From: Nectonema munidae
Taxonomy: Eukaryota; Nematomorpha; Nectonematoida; Nectonematidae
DNA length: 64,000 bases
Assembly (NCBI GenBank): GCA_030549495.1
Contig: JAUIRK010000570.1
Span: 1,465,501 to 1,529,500 of the forward strand
Reading direction: 5' to 3'
The translations under genes were made by a program, and so were the position numbers. Positions 56,325 to 64,000 of the stretch are shown here, one piece after another (position 1 is the stretch's first letter; each line of letters opens with the position of its first letter). The notes under the pieces were generated by a model. That model searched no databases, was not told the DNA's origin, and was given only the letters and a program-made list of their open reading frames with translations.

Positions 56325-58480
56325 AAAAAAAGGTTAATTTTAATGGACGAATTTTTAAAATATAAAATCGCATATTCTATATAAGCTTTTGGATGTCATA
56401 TTTCTTTTTTTTTTTTGTTCAAGTCCGGTAAAAATTACATTTTTCAATTATTTGATTTTCTTTCTTTTTTTTTGGGTTCAATTAAATTAAATTTTCGTAG
56501 CTAAAATTGTCTTATGTAGAAAGTTAGAACTTCATTTTTATTATTAAATACTTTCTCTGTTAATGAACTTTCCTCTTCATTATACACTTCTATAAACTCT
56601 TCTAATTCATCTAGTAAATACAAATCTTGTTTTTTTCTTTCGTTTTTCGGTATTTCTCATTTCTTTCAGAAATTTTCTTCTATACATTCATACCACAAAA
56701 AAATGTACATTGTACAACGTTCCGAGAACGTGTGTTTGTTTAAAATTTTTGCGTACATTTAAAAATTTTAAAGATGAAAATTTACATCATAATAATCAAT
56801 ATTATCATCAGCATCATAATGTTATAAAAATTCAATATACTTCTTATGTTGGATTTTATAACAAAAATAAAGATTTAAATGAATTTATATAGTACTTATA
56901 AAAAGAATTCATCCTGCGGTTTTTACAAATTTTTCTACAGGGTATGGAGTGATATTTTCTCAGATTTACCCCGGGATAACAGAGTAGGGGTCCCGAGGGT
57001 AGACTCTTTAATGTACGCGGAATAAAACTATTCTTATCTCTTATACCAACTCTGTATTCGTCTATATTCTAATTCAACCTATCGACCATACTCATTCTTC
57101 AGGTATATCTGAAAAATCAAATTTGAAAAAACATTTAAAATGTTTCCACTTTACAATTTAGAAAATCTTTTGCTTTTTTAAAAGGCGAAAAAACACAAGT
57201 AGAGCGACATAACGTCACCACATTATTAGGCATTCTCCACCTAACACAAATTTCATTTGTACAAGCAAAAAGTGTTCGTTTTCATTTTTCAGATATTTCT
57301 TCATGTGAGAAGTTATCTAATTTAGACAAACGGGCTTATCCTAGTTATTAATAATAATAACACGAAGTCGTGTAATTGGCCCATGTCTGAAAAAAGCATT
57401 GAATATTAAAAAAATTTTTAAGTTAAATGTATTTTTGGTTTCTAAAAACAGAATCATATATTTTAATTTTAAAAATAAAATTTGAGCTTTAACAAAATTA
57501 CTGCGTGTATGATTAACTTTATCACCGCTTTAGATAAGTCAAAAGAACAAATATAAGAACACTATCTAAACTTGATAGATGGTTGGACAAGTGATTCCCC
57601 ACTATTCAAACGACTATTTACAAAGCCTCCTCCCTCTTCATCATCAGACACACGCGCCCACACACGAGTAGACACACTGCTGCCTTGCATGCGTGGACGG
57701 ATTAGGAGCGTACTTGAATATAAAAAGTTATGGGTTGTCCATATCTGCTATTATGGCATTGTGGGTTGAATCTTTATACACTATTTTTATATAAGAAACT
57801 AGTACTCATTCCCTCTTAGGTTACCAAGATACGATTAAGAAACATTTCTACAATATTTTTTATATTCTTCAGTGCCTAGCTATGTGGATAAAAAGTAATA
57901 AAACCCGCTAGAAGGTGGGTGAGCATGGAAAAGTAACATCGAGTAATAGGCGTGTGCTTTTATTGCTTTACCAGTGATGGAAAAATGTTCTCAAGTTTGG
58001 TAAGTTAGTCAGTGTATCATGATTCGTGTCTTGTCATGACTGAAATAAATTTAGTATCATTTATAATACGTCTTCTTCATTTCAATTTTTTTTCAAATAA
58101 AAAGTGTGCAATTTGAATCTCGTTTACTTTCACTTAAGATGATTACTTACCATTATTCCTTACCTCAGTTCAAAAGATTATTCTATTTATATTTCCAAAA
58201 ACTTTAAGCTTTTCAGTTCTTCAAAATTTTTAAGGAGTCCCATCCTTATCTAATAAAATAATTTAGGAGCAGGATAGAGTATTTATAAAATGAAGAAAAA
58301 AAAAGTTTAATCTTTTGAAGCATAAGGCAACTTTTCGTAAAAAGAATCAATTTCAAAATCAGAAAGACGTATTAGCAACTAGAGCTTACGAAAAATATAT
58401 ATAAAAATACAAGTGAGAAAGAGCAAAAGTGCTAGTCATGATGCATCATATTCAATACACTTAGTTTATACCTAAGCCCA
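56325..58480. other. AT-rich stretch with a GC-richer patch
   Basis: CCCCGGGATAACAG at about 56970 may be the far end of a CCCCGG-rich element begun near 55726. A GC-richer patch at 57590-57720 has a 65-codon frame without recognisable features. Confidence 0.3.
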
Positions 58481-58486
58481 AAAGAC

Positions 58487-58616
58487 TTAACACTTCCAGG
58501 CACAATGGGTCCGAAGTGGCCTTCAAAATAAAAATCTTCTGCTTAAAGTTTTATGAAATTTCATTTAAAAAGAAAAGCAAGCGACTAATTTTGGAAAACC
58601 CATGCCTGAAAAGCAG
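58487..58616. mobile_element. TTAA MITE, CCCTTT subfamily, worn ends
   Basis: TTAA then CACTTCCAGGCACAATGGG; right end CCATGCCTGAAAAG. Core and length match the copies at 16072 and 31675, but the right TTAA has been lost. Confidence 0.55.
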
Positions 58617-58629
58617 AACTGGGCATAAA

Positions 58630-59815
58630 ACGTTAATCGTTCATTAACAAAATTAACATTTTTAACTCTTCATCTTTGAAGTTAATTTCAAAAATACGTT
58701 AAAATTTAATTACAAAAATCAATATTTTTATTTTTTAGATTTTGGGAATTCTAGATTTTCATTTCCAATCAAATCATGCAAGTTTTTACAGGCACAGACT
58801 TGGTTTATTTTTAAAAATTCAACGGTTTTTGGCCTGATTATATATTTATTTTTAATTGTTTAATTTGTTAGTCAATCAGTTTCGATAAAAACTAAAATTC
58901 TATTAGAATTTATATTAAAGTCTAATCTTCAGTATTTTTAGATACAGGGCTTGTGCTTTTCATCCCAAATTTCGTTTAAGTTGGTTGAACAAGTTCTACA
59001 GAAATAAAATTTCAAAAATAAAAAGAGCATGGAAATTTGCTTTGAAGAGCCTTGGAGTAACGAAATTACGATATGGGCTGTGGCGGTGAAGAGAGAAACA
59101 AAGAAAAAGAAGAGGATAATTTTCTAGTGATTTAATAGGGTCAGTGACAAAGAATTGGCACAAAATATCATTGAAAGGATTCTAGGATAATTGCCTCCGA
59201 TATATTTGTTTAAAAAAATGAAAAAAACATTGACACAATTGAAAAATTATCGAAAAAAACGTTTAACTATCAATAAAAAAGTATGATAAAACCTTTAAAA
59301 TAAAAAAATTTATTAAACTATTAATTTTAAATTTTGAACTATACAATTTAATCATAATTAATCACATCAGATATACAAACTCAAAAATTAATCATGTCAC
59401 AAACATGAACTCTAAAATTAATAAATATTATTTAAAATGATCAGATTTACTAAATATATCACGGGCACTTGGCGGAGGGCAATTTACCAATAAAAAAAAT
59501 AAGGCCCAGATTTTGGTGGAGATTTGGCTGCAAACACTCTGAAGATTGGCTGATAGATTCAGCTTTTTTAAAGACAATGTTTTGTTTAATTTATTCATCA
59601 AATTCTGATTCCAATTATGAAATACTGGAAAAAAATTAAAATTATTTTTTAAAAGGAATTATCAAAATAAATATAAAATATTATTAAAATATCAAAATAT
59701 TATTAATGTAAATTCCGTTAAACTTCAAAGAAGTTACAGATTTTTAGTTAACGGTGCTAACCTCTGTGAAAAGGTTAAAAAAAGGTCTTGCTACACTACT
59801 GACCTGCAAAAATAG
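58630..59815. other. possible decayed hAT element, unresolved
   Basis: CAGAACTGGGCATAAAACG at the left and, inverted, CAGTAGTGTAGCAAGACC near 59806 resemble hAT termini, but no target duplication or transposase was recognised. Confidence 0.25.
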
Positions 59816-59818
59816 ATG

Positions 59819-60540
59819 CTCTATAACAGGGGTCTCCAAACTTTTTTCAGGGGGCCAAATGTTGAAAAGTATTCATAAGTAATGATTTATTTACCTATGA
59901 AAACTTTGAGTGTATTCACAAATAAAGAACATCTTGATTCTCCTGATTTATTAAAGCAACCTAAATCAATTCGTTCATACCACTCCTATTAATAAAAGGA
60001 ATTTATATCATTTCTAAAACTAGAAAATATAGTAGATCAGATTTTTTGATGTCATCACACATTTAAGATAATAATTAGATTTAAGGAATTTATTAACAAA
60101 TAAAATTTGCAAATTCATCAAGGTGACTTCCAAATATACAGAAGTTAATTTTATTTTTTAAAATAGAATTATAGGATAAAGTTCCATTCAAAAAAACAAC
60201 TTATAAAATTTGACATTTTATTTGGCTATCATAAATATTTTTTTGGAAAATTTGTGAATAATGGAATTCTCCATTATTAAACTTTTGTTTCTATGGTTAA
60301 CCCAAAGCATAAAAGCCAACGATAGGAAGGGAAGGAAGCAGAACCTCAAAATCCAGATTCTTTTGTTTACTTACATTTTAATTTAATTGTATTGTTTAAG
60401 GAAATTGCCAAAGATGTACTACTTTAAGGCTGAGTTATATTTCCTAGGGCCATATTCTAATATTTTTAAAAACTTCCGTGGGCTACTTAGCGGACCGCAG
60501 TTGGCTCTTGGACCGTAGTTTGGATACCCCTGCTTTATAA
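59819..60540. mobile_element. Buster-type hAT MITE (706 bp)
   Basis: The element spans 59827-60532: left end CAGGGGTCTCCAAACTTT, inverted right end CAGGGGTATCCAAACTAC, with GGGGGCC and GGACCG/CGGACCGC subterminal blocks. The flanks CTCTATAA and CTTTATAA match at 7 of 8 with central TA. Non-coding. Confidence 0.8.
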
Positions 60541-61833
60541 AAAGCGTATTTTACTTACAGCAACTTAACAAGTGTCATTCATAAATATAACTATAAAAAA
60601 ATGTCTTACGTGAATAAAAACCTGGCATTAGAGGCTTAGATCTAGCCATGAGATTTTGGTGAAGGATTTTTTTACTAAACATACATAGTTGATGGATTAG
60701 ATTGTGTTAGTGGCGCCGGTACTCGCAAAGTAAGTAGTAAATACATGAGCTGTTTACATAAATGCGAAGAGTAGATGAAACCGGCGTAGCAAAACAACGT
60801 CATAAATATCAGTTTACATGCTTACTAGTGTGCGTAATATATTATTTATATTTCTACGTTTGCTTGTGTTACATCATAGAAACGAAATGACGTTACAGTA
60901 GTGTCAAAAGAAGGGAGAAGTCTTCTTCATTCCGATAGGTCTAAATTCATAATCGCCTCCACAGTTAAAATCAAAATCTTACAAGTAATTGAGCGTCTAC
61001 TCCAATATTATAAAATTTTCTTAAGTAACAATCAAATTTGCTCTAAAAAATGAGCATCATCGAATCATTAATCTTTGCTATGTGAGGAATTCCGTGATTA
61101 TTGCAGAAATCTTCACAGTGCCAAAATCTGTGTTCCTACTGTTTATGCCTTCTGTAAATGCATAGTCTATCTCTTTTCTTTGGCATTCATCGATATTTGT
61201 TTTTGGAATTTAGAATATACTATTGATTATCAAGTAGGTGAATCAACTCCTCTATATTTGATTGTAAATTTTTGAACATACTATTTGGGGACATGCTATA
61301 TTTGGAAATTGTTTCGTGTTCGTTTATATCTATGAAGTGAAGCAATGGTATCCCTAACCTAGGGAGGTCTAAAAAAATGTCACCCCACACCCCGAAGAAT
61401 ATAAATTAATATACTTTTTATAAAGAATACTTTATAAACTTTATAAGATGGTCTACAAAAATGATAATTAAACACTTTAAGTATATCTTATGAACGATTT
61501 AGATTATGATAGTGAATATCAAAAAATCACGAAAAATATGAAAATAGAACAAAGACAAAAAGAAGTTTCTTTCAAGTAAAGTGTAATGAACGAGAATATT
61601 CTCCAATAGATAAAATTTCCAAAACATTAGCTAACCGTGTCACCCCAAAAGAACACAAGTGTGCCATAAAATTAAAATTGGAAATTTTAAGTTTTTTAAA
61701 AATGCCTCGAACACATAATAATATTCCACTTTTACTTTAATTGGTCCTTTTCCAGTTTAGGTTCGCTTTTCGTTAATTTTAGTATATAAATTTGGTGCTG
61801 AAGGTGGCCCATCAAATTGGTGAAGGTAAGTAC

Positions 61834-61955
61834 AACGATAAAGTAAAGGTAATTTATTGGGCACAACGTGGTTTTTTATTTGAAAAAGCTGATTGTCAGA
61901 GAAAATTTATAATCCTTTAACGTTGTGCCCAATAAATTACCTTTACTTTATCGTT
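61834..61955. repeat. perfect 35-bp inverted repeat (hairpin, 52-nt loop)
   Basis: Arms 61834-61868 and 61921-61955 are exact reverse complements over 35 nt (outer part AACGATAAAGTAAAGG, inner part TTGGGCACAACG). A transcript would fold into a long stable stem. The arms share ACCTTTACTTT and GTGCC motifs with the SINE tails at 36032 and 19735, so the structure may derive from two head-to-head SINE tails. Confidence 0.85.
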
Positions 61956-61959
61956 CTAA

Positions 61960-64000
61960 AACATACTTTTATCAGTACTTAAGTTTTACAATTGGAATTT
62001 CTTTCAGCATTGAATACAAAATTTTCATACAGAATATTTTTTCCTATGATAATTTAATAACCTAAAATCGTAAATAAGTGTTGATTACAGAAGGTGGAGA
62101 CATTTTAATAATTACATTATCATAATTTGAAAAAACATTAAAAATAAATTTTTTTACACACTTATTTTTTCTGTATTGGCGAATAATCTTTTTAAAAAGG
62201 TGCTTGTTAACGGCTAAAATGAAGGCTGAATATACTTTCATCCATAAAAATGAGTAGCTCTTGGGAAGTTGGAGCGCAATTTCGAAACTATGCTAAAGTG
62301 AAGTCTTTTTCTTCAACCATTACATCTTCCCTGTTATACTTTACAACAATTTCTTTGTTTGCCTAAGAATGGAGTTTTTGTTTTGAATAAATATAATAGC
62401 TTCTAAGTAAGCTTTTCGTGTGTCCTCATGCTTTTGTGGATACTTGTTCATAATCTTCATCATGATTATTATGGATGATTGTTTTTGCAGTTGATTAATT
62501 CTAAGCAACAAGTTCCATTTATGTTTAAATTTTGATTTTTAACCAGGTTGATTAACTCACGTTTTTTGACAGGGCATGCTTCATTACGCATAATAAACAC
62601 AGGGAACACAGAAATAGAAAATTTGCAATGTGAGCACTTTTTGAAGGGAAGCGATACGAATGCACTGTGTGAGTAAACATTTCAAACCGGTGTAAATTTT
62701 TTACGGCTAAAATAGTTATGTTTCCTACATTCCTGATGTTTAAATTATGAAGATATTTAGCAAACATCTATTTTTATCGGGAAAAATTCTACTTTTTGTC
62801 TACAAAAGTATGAGATGAATATTGAGAAAAAAAATAAAATTTCATGTTATGATAATAAGAACTGTTTAAAAGTTAAAACACAATAAAATAAAACGAACTT
62901 GAATTAAAAATGATAAAAAAATAGAATAGTTTATTTATATTTAGTCTAAAATAAAATTCATTTTTCTGACTGCCTCAACTCCAATTTTAATCTTGGTGAG
63001 CCGCAGTTAAAATTTATAGTCCAATAAGATGATTGATGTTACTTTAAAGAAATATTTCCGATTATTATTGATACATATGTAGATATACCATTTCAAAAGA
63101 AACATTTTATTTCATAGAATTTTCAATGTCTTGCTATTTATCACGAGAAAGAAACTTCAGGTATAGCGACTTCAATCCATTTTTGAAAAATCTATTTATT
63201 TATTTTATATAAAAGTGAAAAGTAGTTATTCAAATTATTTGTGCATTTTGAAATTATGAATTTTTCTGATCTGAAATGAGTTTTAGGTGATAAATTTATT
63301 TAATTTTACATGAATTTCTTATCTAACATTATATATCGCATTTGATGTTTTTGAATTTTGCTGAACAAACTTAATTATTTCCAATTAACTTCTTTAAATC
63401 GTGTCTAATAAATAATATATAAAAAATAAAAAAGCATAATATTAATATGCAATAATTATACTAAAGAATATTGGAAGGATTTATTCGCAAGGTAAAAAAA
63501 TAACAGGATCAACACAGAGGGCAAGGATGGGTGCGATGCATCTCCTACGATCAGACAAGGAAAATTTACAATGAAAATTAGCTTATTTGAGAAACATCAC
63601 TACTTTGCTGTGCTCGTTATTTGTTTTTGCCATTTTATTTGAGCCTGGATATTTAAGTTTCATATTCAGATCTGTTTGAAGATGTTATTTTCAAATTTAT
63701 TTTATTTTATTGAGCTTTTGTAACACAAAATATGGGCAGCCAATCAGATGTCTAACTTAAAATTATTGACATTAGAACCAAAAATGGTAACTAATTGACC
63801 TAAATTACACTGTCATATCAAGATCAAAGATCTTTTGCTATATAACAGACTTAACACCGCATACCATAAATATCTAGAAAAAATCTAGATACAACCTTGA
63901 ACTGCTCTAAGGAACAAGCGGGAAATTGTCGTTATTTCTCTCAGAGAAGAAAGAATACGTGCCATTTCGAAAGAAATCTCTTTACTTCACGTACCGAAAC
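61960..64000. other. AT-rich stretch to window end, no gene seen
   Basis: No gene or bounded repeat recognised. Short GC-richer patches near 63500-63550 and 63900-64000 are too small to interpret. Confidence 0.35.

Noticed and set aside
1-64000. Retroviral, LTR, Polinton, CRISPR or bacterial content
   Set aside because: No paired long terminal direct repeats, gag/pol/env-like or capsid-like motifs, and no regularly spaced repeat array were seen.

Overview
This is an AT-rich animal nuclear window, from an invertebrate and quite possibly an arthropod; I cannot name the species. Long non-coding stretches, microsatellites, tRNA-derived SINEs, LINE fragments and many decayed cut-and-paste transposons make it eukaryotic. 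No operons, prokaryotic genes or CRISPR arrays are visible. No complete host gene can be supported. The best host candidates are one exon-like block at the left edge (about 21-113) and a GC-richer island with a (GCT)9 run near 28.2-28.4 kb. The window probably lies in intergenic or intronic DNA.

Layout from left to right. 0-9 kb: possible exon, TTAA-flanked MITEs, two RTE-like LINE 3' ends, a fold-back element with tandem-repeat arms (3.3-3.9 kb), a hAT remnant (5.9-6.6 kb) and a hAT-type MITE (7.8-8.3 kb). 9.7-14.9 kb: a Tigger/pogo element, then a piggyBac transposase remnant, then part of a second piggyBac lineage on the other strand. 16-22 kb: a MITE, SINEs (one with a 13-bp target duplication) and one copy of a dispersed repeat. 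22.4-25.0 kb: a full-length but decayed Buster-like hAT. 25.8-27.3 kb: piggyBac remains bracketed by two inverted MITEs. 28.6-31.6 kb: a three-layer nest, MITE interrupted by piggyBac interrupted by hAT. 31.6-37.6 kb: more MITEs, the second dispersed-repeat copy, a hAT MITE, a SINE and the largest LINE fragment. 42.5-51.3 kb: several hAT remnants and two young-looking elements with perfect 8-bp duplications. 52.9-61.9 kb: further MITEs and a perfect 35-bp hairpin.

Most protein-coding sequence I recognise is transposase or LINE reverse transcriptase, and all of it is interrupted, truncated or missing catalytic residues. The non-autonomous elements show the matching signatures: TTAA flanks (piggyBac), 8-bp duplications with central TA (Buster-like hAT) or nTnnnnAn (Ac-like hAT), and TA (Tc1/mariner/pogo). 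I recognised no retroviral, LTR or Polinton sequence.
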